A DNA stretch of 64,000 nt from Anaerolineae bacterium (lineage in GTDB: Bacteria > Chloroflexota > Anaerolineae > Promineifilales > Promineifilaceae), in assembly GCA_023382655.1 (NCBI GenBank), contig JAHDWK010000036.1, forward strand, positions 1-64,000, in the 5' to 3' direction. Of this stretch, positions 16,772 to 24,830 are shown in pieces. The notes beneath the pieces are model-generated. The model saw nothing but the letters and a program-made list of their open reading frames with translations. It ran no database searches and was not told the DNA's origin. The position numbers and the translations under genes were made by a program. Each line of letters opens with the position of its first letter. Position 1 is the first letter of the stretch.

Positions 16772-16879
16772 ATGGAAGCATTAGGCATCAATGTTGGTTA
16801 TCTGGCGTTACAGGTTTGCATCTTTATCTCCCAATCTCCTAATCTCCCAATCTCTCAATCTCCTGATCTCAATTCTTGA
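16772..16879 (+). pseudogene. Truncated 5' end of an AtpF-like gene
   Basis: A strong GGAGGTGAT ribosome site precedes an ATG whose first residues, MEALGINVGYLALQVCIFI, look like the start of an ATP synthase b subunit. After about 19 codons the frame runs into the AATCTCCCAATCTC repeat and stops 16 codons later. I read this as a gene start whose remainder was lost, with the repeat at the junction. The AtpF likeness rests on a short stretch and is an inference. Confidence 0.45.
16819..16870. repeat. AATCTCCCAATCTC tandem words
   Basis: Near-tandem eight- to nine-base units (ATCTCCCA, ATCTCTCA, ATCTCCTA) are found. Related copies lie at 35197-35253 and 37127-37196, flanking the ABC exporter gene, and a short remnant lies near 47420-47440. 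Confidence 0.6.
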
Positions 16880-16888
16880 GGAATCCCT

Positions 16889-19063
16889 ATGACAACAAAA
16901 GTTTACGGCGTATGTCCCCATGATTGCCCCGATGCGTGTGGGTTTGTGACGGAAGTGGCCGACGGGAAGGCAGTGAAATTCTATGCCGACCCCGACCATC
17001 CTGTCACCCAGGGCTGGTTGTGCGCCAAAGTACGGCCGTACCTCCACCACGTTTACCACCCCGACCGGCTGCAACACCCCCTGCGGCGTGTGGGACCAAA
17101 GGGGAGTGGGCAGTGGCAGCGCCTCAGTTGGGATGAAGCCATCGCCGAAATTGGCGACCGTTGGCGGGCCATCATCGCCACATATGGCGCGGAAGCGATT
17201 TTGCCCTACAGCTACAGCGGCACATTGGGCGCGGTGCAAATGGGTGTGAGCAGCGGCCGTTTTTGGAATCGGCTGGGGGCCAGCCAATTGGAACGCTCCA
17301 TCTGCGGCGCGGCGGCGGAAATGGCCGTAGAAATGACGCTGGGCAAACGGCGCAGCCCCCGCTACGACGAGGTGCAGCACAGCCAGGTCGTCATCGTCTG
17401 GGGGCACAACCCGGTCAGCACCGCCCCCCACTTCATGCCCCATCTGGCCGAAGCCCGCAAAAATGGCACCCAACTGGTGGTCATTGACCCCCGCCGCACC
17501 CGCACGGCGAAGCAGGCCGACTGGCACATCGCCCCACAGCCGGGCAGCGATGGCGCGTTGGCGTTGGGGCTGGCGCACATCATCGTCCGCGAAGGGTGGC
17601 ACGATGAGGCGTGGCTGGCCGCGCACAGCGCGGGTTGGCCAGAACTGCGGGCGCGGTTGGCGGAATACCCGCCGGAACGGGTGGCGGCGATAACGGGACT
17701 AGAGATTGCGGAGATTGAGAGATTGGCGAGATTGTATGGCACGACTCGTCCGGGCATGATCAAGATTGCCGACGGGTTGCAGCGCAATCCGAACGGGGGG
17801 CAGACAGTGCGGGCGATTTGCGCCTTGCCGGCGATAACGGGGCAGTACGGCCGTCGTGGGGGCGGCCTGATGTACTCTACCAGCGGCTATTTGCAATGGG
17901 ATGGCGAAGTGGTACACAAGTGGACCGAATGCCCACCGCCGGGCCGGTGGGTGAATATGAACAGGTTGGGCGCAGCCCTGACCGGCGAAGTGAACGACCC
18001 GCCCATCCAATCGCTTTTTGTGTTTGGCGCAAATCCGGCTACATCGTCACCCAATGCCGGGCTGATTGTGCAAGGGTTACAGCGAGAAGACTTATTTACG
18101 GTGGTGCATGAACTGTTTATGACGGACACGGCCGTACACGCCGACATCGTCTTGCCCGCCACGTCCCAACTGGAACAGGCCGACCTGCATAAAGGGTACG
18201 GCACCTGGATGCTGGCCTATAATGCGCCCGCCATCCCGCCATTGGCCGAGTGCAAAAGCAACTGGGATGTGATGCAATTGTTGGCAACAGAAATGGGCTT
18301 CACCGAACCCTGGCTGCATCGGGAGGTGGATGAGGTGATAGAGGAGTTGTTAGCGGCTACGGCCGTACAAAACCCCGCCCTCAAAGGCATTACTCTGGAG
18401 CACCTGAAAGCAGAACATTCGATTGAGTTGAAACATGAACCAGATGTGCCATTTGCTAACGGCCGTTTCCCCACCCCCAGCGGCAAAGTCGAACTCTTCT
18501 GCCAAACCCTGGCTGATATGGGCCTAGACCCCCTACCCGGCTGGACAGACAAACAAGACGACGGTGGGAAAATGGTCAATGGTCAACGGTCAATTGCCAA
18601 TGATCAACCACCGCTTGCGGATGCTGCATCCGCCGCTTACCGCTCACCGCTTACCGATGACGGATTACCGATTACGGCTCACGCATCACGCATCACGCAT
18701 CACTCCCCCCTCTGGCTCATCACCGGCGCGGCCCACCACTTCACCAGCAGCACCTTTGCCGGGCAGCCGGATTTACGGGCGCGGGAGGGCGAACCGTTTG
18801 TGGAGATTCATCCGGCCGACGCGGCCAAACGGGGAATTGCGCATGGTGACTGGGTGGTGGTGGGCAACGGCCGTGGCCAATGCACCCTCAAAGCCATCCT
18901 CACCGACGGCATCCGCCCTGGCGTGGTGGCCTCCCCTAAAGGGCGATGGGGCGTACTGGAAGGCGGCCACGTCAACTTCACCACCTCCGACGCTCTAGGC
19001 GACATGGCCGGGCAATCCACCTACCACAGCAACCGCGTGTGGATTTACCCAAAAGAGAGCTAA
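16889..19063 (+). CDS. Molybdopterin-dependent oxidoreductase
   Basis: This is a 724-residue enzyme of the DMSO reductase/formate dehydrogenase superfamily. The N-terminal 4Fe-4S motif has Cys9, Cys13, Cys17 and Cys45. It is followed by the molybdopterin domains and a C-terminal molydopterin dinucleotide-binding domain (about residues 610-724, including TGAAHHFTSS). The substrate is unknown, and there is no Tat signal, so it is probably cytoplasmic. Residues about 561-607 are unusual: they are encoded by a run of intergenic repeat words sitting in the linker between domains. Confidence 0.88.
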   Translation: MTTKVYGVCPHDCPDACGFVTEVADGKAVKFYADPDHPVTQGWLCAKVRPYLHHVYHPDRLQHPLRRVGPKGSGQWQRLSWDEAIAEIGDRWRAIIATYGAEAILPYSYSGTLGAVQMGVSSGRFWNRLGASQLERSICGAAAEMAVEMTLGKRRSPRYDEVQHSQVVIVWGHNPVSTAPHFMPHLAEARKNGTQLVVIDPRRTRTAKQADWHIAPQPGSDGALALGLAHIIVREGWHDEAWLAAHSAGWPELRARLAEYPPERVAAITGLEIAEIERLARLYGTTRPGMIKIADGLQRNPNGGQTVRAICALPAITGQYGRRGGGLMYSTSGYLQWDGEVVHKWTECPPPGRWVNMNRLGAALTGEVNDPPIQSLFVFGANPATSSPNAGLIVQGLQREDLFTVVHELFMTDTAVHADIVLPATSQLEQADLHKGYGTWMLAYNAPAIPPLAECKSNWDVMQLLATEMGFTEPWLHREVDEVIEELLAATAVQNPALKGITLEHLKAEHSIELKHEPDVPFANGRFPTPSGKVELFCQTLADMGLDPLPGWTDKQDDGGKMVNGQRSIANDQPPLADAASAAYRSPLTDDGLPITAHASRITHHSPLWLITGAAHHFTSSTFAGQPDLRAREGEPFVEIHPADAAKRGIAHGDWVVVGNGRGQCTLKAILTDGIRPGVVASPKGRWGVLEGGHVNFTTSDALGDMAGQSTYHSNRVWIYPKES
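18571..18711. repeat. Composite repeat inside the oxidoreductase gene
   Basis: GGTCAATGGTCAACGGTCAA, CGGATTACCGATTACGG and tandem CACGCATCA words occur in frame within the coding sequence. They encode a polar linker of about 47 residues between two conserved domains. The words match families otherwise found between genes in this window. Confidence 0.65.
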
Positions 19064-19066
19064 AAA

Positions 19067-19744
19067 GTGAGAAAACGGACTGATGGCCTCCTGAGATTTA
19101 TACTTTTTGCCGTTTTATTCGTTTTCTGGCAGGAGGCCGTATGGGCCTGTGAGCCAATTGAGGATTTTGGACCGGAACAAGTTTTGATGTTTAGTGTGGA
19201 TCGCACGAATTTGCCGTCGGGCCTGATTATTGATGACAGCCAACCCTATCTTTTGTTTATCACCAACACCACCACCGCAAACCTCTATCTACTCAATCTG
19301 GAACAATGGAATTCATATGCTGTAAACAAACAGGCTGTGCTAGATTCCGTCTTATTCATTCCACCGGGCGAAGACATAAACGCCATCGAAGTGGGGCCAC
19401 GGCGTGATTACTGGCGTTCCTTAAGCTCGCCAACAACAGAGCCGCCACAGTTGTATTTTGTGATAAACGGGGAGCCATTATCTTTGTCTTATACAATCAG
19501 CGAAGTTCCGGACCCCTATTATGACCCGGTGGCGGCCCAAACGGCCGTGGCCCAATCTCAGAAAGATTGCCGCGCGTTCTGGGAAAATGAGTCATCGAGC
19601 GTTGAAGTCGCCGCCCTGACCAGCGGATCACCTCAAGAGTCGGGCACGGCCGTCACCTTTCGCTGGTTGCTACTCATTGCCAGTCTGGTCGCTGTTGGTC
19701 TGCTGGTGGGCACGGCCGTTGTGCTGCAAAAACGAAAGTCTTAA
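19067..19744 (+). CDS. Exported, membrane-anchored hypothetical protein
   Basis: A 225-residue protein with a signal peptide (about residues 5-28, ending in WACEP) and a C-terminal membrane segment near residues 197-218 followed by KRKS, so most of it should lie outside the membrane. The N-terminal part resembles a small beta-rich domain, but I do not recognise the family. It starts with GTG three bases after the oxidoreductase stop, with GAGAG upstream, so it is probably co-transcribed. Two paired cysteines are present in the mature part. Confidence 0.6.
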   Translation: MRKRTDGLLRFILFAVLFVFWQEAVWACEPIEDFGPEQVLMFSVDRTNLPSGLIIDDSQPYLLFITNTTTANLYLLNLEQWNSYAVNKQAVLDSVLFIPPGEDINAIEVGPRRDYWRSLSSPTTEPPQLYFVINGEPLSLSYTISEVPDPYYDPVAAQTAVAQSQKDCRAFWENESSSVEVAALTSGSPQESGTAVTFRWLLLIASLVAVGLLVGTAVVLQKRKS

Positions 19745-19747
19745 CAA

Positions 19748-19786
19748 AAACGGCCGATGATGTAAATCAACGGCCGTTTCTTTTTT
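19748..19786 (+). terminator. Terminator built on two CGGCCG words
   Basis: AAACGGCCG (19748-19756) pairs with CGGCCGTTT (19771-19779) and is followed by CTTTTTT. This is a good end for the oxidoreductase transcript. It shows the iterated palindrome being used as terminator stem. A second hairpin with GGACGCTCTGCGTC arms lies at about 19831-19858, ahead of the convergent lipoprotein gene. Confidence 0.65.
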
Positions 19787-19873
19787 ACCTCGTGCCAACG
19801 GTCTCCGTTGGCATATCGTTCTGGACGCTCTGCGTCAAAAGAAGGACGCAGAGCGTGGAACGAGTAATAACGA

Positions 19874-21085
19874 TTACGGATTCACCTGCACCACCAGCAC
19901 TTCCACATCCGTCGTCGGGTTGCCGCCGGTGATCGCCGGAATCGAGGTGTCATTGATGAACAGCAAATTGCCCGCCCCATCGATGATACGTGCTGACAGG
20001 GTGTAGGTATGGTTGTCCACGATGGCTGCCGGATCATAAGGAATAGCAAAGGGCAGCGGCACCTGCGCTCCATTGGTGGGCGCATTGTATTCGCCCATAA
20101 CGAGAGCCGGGGCATCGGCCAGCGATGTGTCTTGAAGCTGCACCAGCAAGTTGGCGTCATCCGGTAAGGCAATACGCACCAGATAGGAGACAGTGCCGGT
20201 CACTTCAGCCATCGTTACCGGCGCCGGGCCACCATTGCTAAAAACCATGTTCCCGGCATCGGCAAACAGATTCATCACCAGATCCTCGCCATCCATGACA
20301 AAGGTGCGCACATTGCTCAAGAAGGTATTGAACTGCGCATCCAGCGAACCTTCGGGGCACATGGCCATCGTGGAAATGCCGGGTTGGATGGTAAGCGATG
20401 CATCATCCAGCGTGTAGCTACCCGCGATGCGGTTGCAATCGGCCTGACCACTGTACGTGCCATCTTCGTTAAAGACGATGTTGTAATTGGCCGGATTGTC
20501 TACGGTGATGTTGTTCACGTCGCCCGTGTCCTGGTACTCCTGCCAGAGCCAGAGGATGCCGGTGATGGGGGCGGTTTCAGCGGGCATGTCGGCCGGGGCC
20601 GGGCCGCCGTTGCTAAAGACCATGTTCCCGGCATCGGCAAACAGATTCATCACCAGATCGTCCTCATCCATGACAAAGGTGCGCACATTGCTCAAGAAGG
20701 TATTAAACTGCGCATCCAACGAACCCTCCGGGCACATGGCCATCGTGGAAATGCCGGGTTGGATGGTAAGCGACGCACCATCCAATGTGTAACTACCGGC
20801 GATGCGGTTGCAGTCCGCCTGGCCGTTGTAGGTGCCATCTTCATTGAAGACGATGTTGTAGTTGGCGGGATTGTCTACGGTGATGTCGTTTTCTTCGGCG
20901 CTGTCCTGGAACTCTTGCCACTGCCAGAGGATGCCGGTGATGGTGGGGGGTGTTTCTTCGGCGGCGGGCACGGTCGTAGCCTCCATCTCTGGTTCAGCGG
21001 TTGGTTCTGAACCGGCCGTCCCGCTACACGCCGCCAGCATCATTGCCAGCAGCAACATAAGGAATACAAGGGCATATTTTTTCAT
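19874..21085 (-). CDS. Lipoprotein with two META domains and a YbaY-like domain
   Basis: A 403-residue lipoprotein with signal sequence and lipobox LAAC, lipidated at Cys20. Two consecutive META/HslJ-type domains (about residues 48-165 and 173-290) are nearly identical in protein and DNA, offset by 375 bp (125 codons). A C-terminal domain (about 293-403) resembles the YbaY/YscW lipoprotein domain. META domains are linked to envelope stress and heat-shock-associated functions (HslJ in E. coli), but the role here is unknown. The near identity points to a recent tandem duplication. Confidence 0.8.
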   Translation of the reverse strand: MKKYALVFLMLLLAMMLAACSGTAGSEPTAEPEMEATTVPAAEETPPTITGILWQWQEFQDSAEENDITVDNPANYNIVFNEDGTYNGQADCNRIAGSYTLDGASLTIQPGISTMAMCPEGSLDAQFNTFLSNVRTFVMDEDDLVMNLFADAGNMVFSNGGPAPADMPAETAPITGILWLWQEYQDTGDVNNITVDNPANYNIVFNEDGTYSGQADCNRIAGSYTLDDASLTIQPGISTMAMCPEGSLDAQFNTFLSNVRTFVMDGEDLVMNLFADAGNMVFSNGGPAPVTMAEVTGTVSYLVRIALPDDANLLVQLQDTSLADAPALVMGEYNAPTNGAQVPLPFAIPYDPAAIVDNHTYTLSARIIDGAGNLLFINDTSIPAITGGNPTTDVEVLVVQVNP

Positions 21086-21163
21086 TCTTCTTTCCTTTTT
21101 TCTTTGTCCTCGAAAGGACGGTTTAATAAGAATTCAGAGTGTGTCCAGAAAGAGCTTGTTGTT

Positions 21164-21229
21164 GTCATGCCCGCGTAGGCGGGCATCCATCTGACGGCGT
21201 TATGGATTCCCGCTTTCGCGGGAATGACA
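21164..21229. repeat. GTCATNCCCGCG paired palindrome unit
   Basis: GTCATGCCCGCGTAGGCGGG and TGGATTCCCGCTTTCGCGGG, ending in AATGAC, form two short hairpins in inverted orientation. A related unit is at 35102-35161. It lies in the 393-base gap between the lipoprotein and nuoN, which otherwise holds the 21415-21448 hairpin and no gene. Confidence 0.65.
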
Positions 21230-21414
21230 GGTCTGAATAATCGCTTTTAGACATACTCTCACTGTTTAGTCTATCGTCAACGGCCGTTTTGCCCACAAAA
21301 AGCGCACCACCGCATAAAATGTTTAGCGTTGGCTGAGAATGGCCTTACCGCAATAAAATTGTGCCTGCGGTAAACCTGTGTGGTATCATTGTGACGTTTA
21401 GAACAAACCTTTTC

Positions 21415-21448
21415 AGACCTGACAGGTTTCCAAAAACCTGTCAGGTCT
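21415..21448. repeat. AGACCTGACAGGTTT hairpin upstream of nuoN
   Basis: A 15-base arm at 21415-21429 pairs perfectly with 21434-21448 around CCAA. The same word family occurs inside carB at 52796-52829. It lies 30 bases ahead of the nuoN start. Confidence 0.7.
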
Positions 21449-21478
21449 TGAGTACGAACAAACAAGGTTGGAAGAGAG

Positions 21479-22960
21479 ATGGAATTTACCCCTCCTGTAA
21501 TCAATTTGCTCATTGTGGCCCCCGTTCTCATCGTCATGGCCGCCGGGTCGTTGGGCATGGTCATTGACCTGTTCACACCCGACGACAAAAAGGGTTGGGC
21601 CGTCTGGCTGGCGGCCATTGGCCTGCTGCTGGCGCTGGCGCAAAATATAGCCCTGTGGAACGGCAACTATGAGACGTTTATTCCCCAAAACGGCGTGGCC
21701 ATGGTGGTCATGGACAACTTCGCCATTTTCTTGAACGCCACCTTTTTGCTCACCGGCCTGTTGGTCATTCCCCTCTCCCGCAGCTATCTGCAACGCACCG
21801 GGCTGGAAAACCCGGAGTATTACATGCTGCTGCTTTTCTCCATCAGCGGCATGATGCTGATGGGCATGGCCAATGACCTCATCCTGGTTTTTCTGGCGCT
21901 GGAAGTGCTGTCCATCCCGCTTTACATCATGTGTGGCATGTTGTGGCCGCGCCAGGAGTCGGAAGAGTCGGCGATGAAATATTTCCTGTTGGGGGCATTT
22001 TCTTCGGCCATTTTTGTGTTTGGCATCGCCCTGGTTTATGGGGCCACGATGACCACCGCCATCCCGCTGATTTTTGATTATGTAGCCGCCAATGGCCTGA
22101 ACGCGCTGATTGTCACCGGGCTGGCCTTTTTGATGGTGGGCGCGGGTTTCAAAGTGGCGGCCGTGCCCTTCCACATGTGGACGCCGGATGTGTATGAGGG
22201 CGCGCCGACACCGGTGACGGCGTTTATGTCGGTGGGGGCCAAAGTGGCCGGGTTTGCGGTACTGCTGCGGGTGTTGGTGCTGGCGTTGCCACAGGCGAGT
22301 GATGAATGGGTCACGGCCGTAGCCGTCCTCTCCACCCTCACCCTCATCATCGGCAACGTGGTGGCCATCCGTCAGGGCAACATCAAACGCATGTTGGCCT
22401 ACTCCTCCATCGCCCACGCCGGTTACATCCTCATCGCCGTCGCCGCCGCCGCCGATAACCCCTCGGCCGGCGTTAGCTCCGCGCTCTTTTACATGTTCGC
22501 CTACCTCTTCACCAACCTGGGCGCATTTGGCATGGTCATTGCCCTGGAACGGAACTACGGCGAAGGCAACCTGCTGGACGATTTCAAGGGTCTGGCCAAA
22601 CGCCATCCCTGGTTGTCACTGGCCATGGCCTACTTCATGCTCTCCCTCACCGGCATCCCGCCGACAGGTGGTTTTTCCGCCAAATTTTACGTCTTTGGCG
22701 CGGCCATTGAAGCTGAACTGTACTGGCTGGTGCTGATTGGCGTCATCACCAGCGTCATCTCCGGCTACTACTACCTGCGCGTGGTCTACCTGATGTACAT
22801 GTTTGACGGCGAAGGCCAACTCATCACCGGCCGTGCCCTGCAATTTGCCGTCTTCGTCATGGCAATCTCCACCCTAATCTTAGGACTATTCCCCGAAGGC
22901 TTGTTTAACCTGACGGCCGAAGCTACCCTCAGCGCGGCCCGTTTGCTGGCGGGAGGGTAA
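21479..22960 (+). CDS. nuoN: NADH-quinone oxidoreductase subunit N
   Basis: NuoN is the third antiporter-like proton-pumping subunit of complex I. The 493-residue protein has about 14 membrane segments, the conserved Glu in LALEVLSIPLYIMCG near residues 138-152, a conserved Lys in GFKVAAVPFHMWTPDVYEGAP and GYILIAVAAA further on. GGAAGAGAG lies directly before the ATG. It completes the 14-subunit set but lies 6.5 kb from nuoM, behind its own upstream gap, so it probably has its own promoter. Confidence 0.95.
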   Translation: MEFTPPVINLLIVAPVLIVMAAGSLGMVIDLFTPDDKKGWAVWLAAIGLLLALAQNIALWNGNYETFIPQNGVAMVVMDNFAIFLNATFLLTGLLVIPLSRSYLQRTGLENPEYYMLLLFSISGMMLMGMANDLILVFLALEVLSIPLYIMCGMLWPRQESEESAMKYFLLGAFSSAIFVFGIALVYGATMTTAIPLIFDYVAANGLNALIVTGLAFLMVGAGFKVAAVPFHMWTPDVYEGAPTPVTAFMSVGAKVAGFAVLLRVLVLALPQASDEWVTAVAVLSTLTLIIGNVVAIRQGNIKRMLAYSSIAHAGYILIAVAAAADNPSAGVSSALFYMFAYLFTNLGAFGMVIALERNYGEGNLLDDFKGLAKRHPWLSLAMAYFMLSLTGIPPTGGFSAKFYVFGAAIEAELYWLVLIGVITSVISGYYYLRVVYLMYMFDGEGQLITGRALQFAVFVMAISTLILGLFPEGLFNLTAEATLSAARLLAGG

Positions 22961-22967
22961 GAGCGTA

Positions 22968-23030
22968 ATCCGAAGTCGGAAGTCCGAAGTCCGATTTCCG
23001 ACCTCGGACTTCGGGTATCGGGCTTCGACA
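22968..23030. repeat. CCGAAGTCCGAAGTCCGA-type palindrome
   Basis: Repeated GAAGTCCGA units face TCGGACTTCGG in the gap after nuoN. Related words lie upstream of carA (57447-57505). No gene is seen in the gap. Confidence 0.55.
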
Positions 23031-23041
23031 TCCACATCACA

Positions 23042-24223
23042 ATGCCTCTATCTGCTCTTCCCCTAAAATGGCCCCTTCCCACCGAAGAAACCGCCCACGC
23101 CATTGCCGCCCTGCCAGACGCCGCCCAACGTAATCTACAAATCACCGAAACCTACCATGAATTAACCGTGGCCCTCACCCACCTGTTGGGCAGTGAAAAT
23201 GTGACCTGGTGTGCCTTTGGTACGTGGGCTTCCAAAACGGCCGGGCAGTTCATTCGCGGCGACGAGGCCGACCGGATGGTGCGCCTGTATGTGCAGCAGG
23301 CTGATTTCATTGAGCGCAAATTGTCCAGTTTACAGCGCGTCCTGGCCTGGTTTGAGCCGAGTCCCGCGCTCAAAGAAACGTTCGTAGCCCAGGCGATAGA
23401 CAGTGTGCCTGCCGAAATTTCACGCCAGATTGGGGCCGGTAACGTGAAGGTGTTTGCTGAATTGGGGCCGCTCTTCGCCCGCTTCTTGGCCGATTTTGCC
23501 GATTGCCCGGCGTATGATCAGGCGCGGCTGGATGCGTTTCTGGCCCGTTTACGGCCGGGGCCGGCCGAAAACGAGGGGCAAGATTTACTCATTCAGGCAT
23601 TTACCCAGTATCACCAGGCGATGTTTGCCCCCCACGTGCAGGCCAAAGCCGAACACATTTTGTGCGCCAATTTGCTGGTGGGTTTCCATGAGCAGCAGCG
23701 GCTGCAACCGCAAATTGTGGCCGGGATGGAAGCGCCGCTGGAAAATGAATTTGAGAGTAACTTTGTGCGGCGGGCAAATGAGATCATCCGTCAAAAAGCG
23801 CCGCGTGGTATTTCCCGGTTGATTCAACTGCTGTGGCGGTGGCGGTTGAAGGGGGTTTCACGGCAGATTGCCGATGACTGGCGCGAGATTTCCACCCGCT
23901 GGATTATGACGATTGCCCTGCCGACAGAAACGCTGCGTTTAGGAATGGATGTACCACCGCTGCCCAACGGCCGTCCCTTTCCCTCCGACCTCACCACCCT
24001 CCAACTGGCGGCGTTAACGGCCGTGCTCACCACCGTAGACCGCACCCCCGACAGTGCCCACAGCAGCGCCGCCCGCGACTGGGGCAATCTGGCCGACCGC
24101 ATGAACTACATCGCCGACCTGTTCCGCTCCCGCCAACAGGAAGCCAGCCTTTACCAGCAACCTTTCAGTGATGCCCAGGTGGAGGAGATTCGGCACGGCC
24201 GTATGCCTCCTGCCCCCCTTTAG
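23042..24223 (+). CDS. Hypothetical protein, 393 residues
   Basis: A 393-residue soluble, mostly helical protein that I do not recognise. A conspicuous stretch near residues 56-73 (TWCAFGTWASKTAG followed by FIRGD) looks like a conserved active-site or binding motif. The protein has no signal peptide or membrane segment. It starts 11 bases after the repeat that follows nuoN and ends shortly before the convergent broken hicA. The codon usage resembles its neighbours, with four ACGGCCGT octamers in or near it. Confidence 0.65.
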   Translation: MPLSALPLKWPLPTEETAHAIAALPDAAQRNLQITETYHELTVALTHLLGSENVTWCAFGTWASKTAGQFIRGDEADRMVRLYVQQADFIERKLSSLQRVLAWFEPSPALKETFVAQAIDSVPAEISRQIGAGNVKVFAELGPLFARFLADFADCPAYDQARLDAFLARLRPGPAENEGQDLLIQAFTQYHQAMFAPHVQAKAEHILCANLLVGFHEQQRLQPQIVAGMEAPLENEFESNFVRRANEIIRQKAPRGISRLIQLLWRWRLKGVSRQIADDWREISTRWIMTIALPTETLRLGMDVPPLPNGRPFPSDLTTLQLAALTAVLTTVDRTPDSAHSSAARDWGNLADRMNYIADLFRSRQQEASLYQQPFSDAQVEEIRHGRMPPAPL

Positions 24224-24248
24224 CCTAAACGTTTTTGTTTTACGATCT

Positions 24249-24473
24249 TTACAGAGATAACCAGTCTTCCACAAATACACCGGCCTGTCGGATGATGGCT
24301 CTTAACGTCCCTATAGGAATGTCACGCCCTTTGTGAACAGGTACGGGAATCTTGACATGCGTTTCCGGGTGGCGCATAAAAACGTGTTTGCCGCCACCAT
24401 AAGGCTCTTCAAAACCCAAACGCCGTAGTTTGCTGATAATTGTCTACGGCTTCTCAGGCGTTAACTTCGGCAT
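24249..24473 (-). pseudogene. hicA: HicA toxin gene with an in-frame amber stop
   Basis: The frame begins ATG at 24473 and reads MPKLTPEKP, then TAG at 24446-24444, then continues in the same frame as a good HicA sequence (TIISKLRRLGFEEP, then GGKHVFMRHP with the catalytic-type His, and IGTLRAIIRQAG) to a TAA at 24251-24249. One base change (AAG to TAG) would restore a 74-residue toxin. It overlaps the end of hicB by 20 bases. The toxin is therefore probably inactive while the antitoxin is intact. Confidence 0.75.
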
Positions 24474-24741
24474 GTGCTACTTCCATCCCGTTGTTATCAT
24501 CCACATAACCCAGGCTGTAGCCATCAATCAAAGGGATCTCGTCACCAAAGCGCAAAGCTGTTACCAGCCAGCCATGCACCGCATCTTCAGCCATCAATGC
24601 TGCCTCGGCGCGGGTTTCCCCCCAGGTAACACAGCCAGGCAAGACCGGCACTTCAACCGTCCAACCTTCATCTTCATTCTGTGTAAATTCGGCGTAGGTC
24701 AATACCAACCGCACATACTCATTCCAGGATAATGGGATCAT
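24454..24741 (-). CDS. hicB: HicB-family antitoxin
   Basis: A 95-residue HicB-type protein with the partial RNase-H-like core (VEVPVLPGCVTWGETRAEA), which in HicB proteins binds and neutralises HicA. I chose the Met at 24741 over an upstream in-frame Met at 24771 because AGGAGAG lies in front of it. The gene precedes the hicA remnant, the reverse of the hicA-hicB order in the second pair at 30731-31131. With its toxin broken, it is either a relic or a free antitoxin/regulator. Confidence 0.8.
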   Translation of the reverse strand: MIPLSWNEYVRLVLTYAEFTQNEDEGWTVEVPVLPGCVTWGETRAEAALMAEDAVHGWLVTALRFGDEIPLIDGYSLGYVDDNNGMEVAHAEVNA

Positions 24742-24830
24742 CGCAGCACTCTCCTCGAGCAAAACTTTCATACGGCCGTTGCCAAAATCAAGGGTTCAAT
24801 GCACCCATTTTAGCATAGAATATTTTGTCC

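Noticed and set aside
24444-24446. TAG in hicA as pyrrolysine or other recoding
   Set aside because: No sign of a pyrrolysine system, no structural element, and the position is a variable Lys in the N terminus. A nonsense mutation is simpler.
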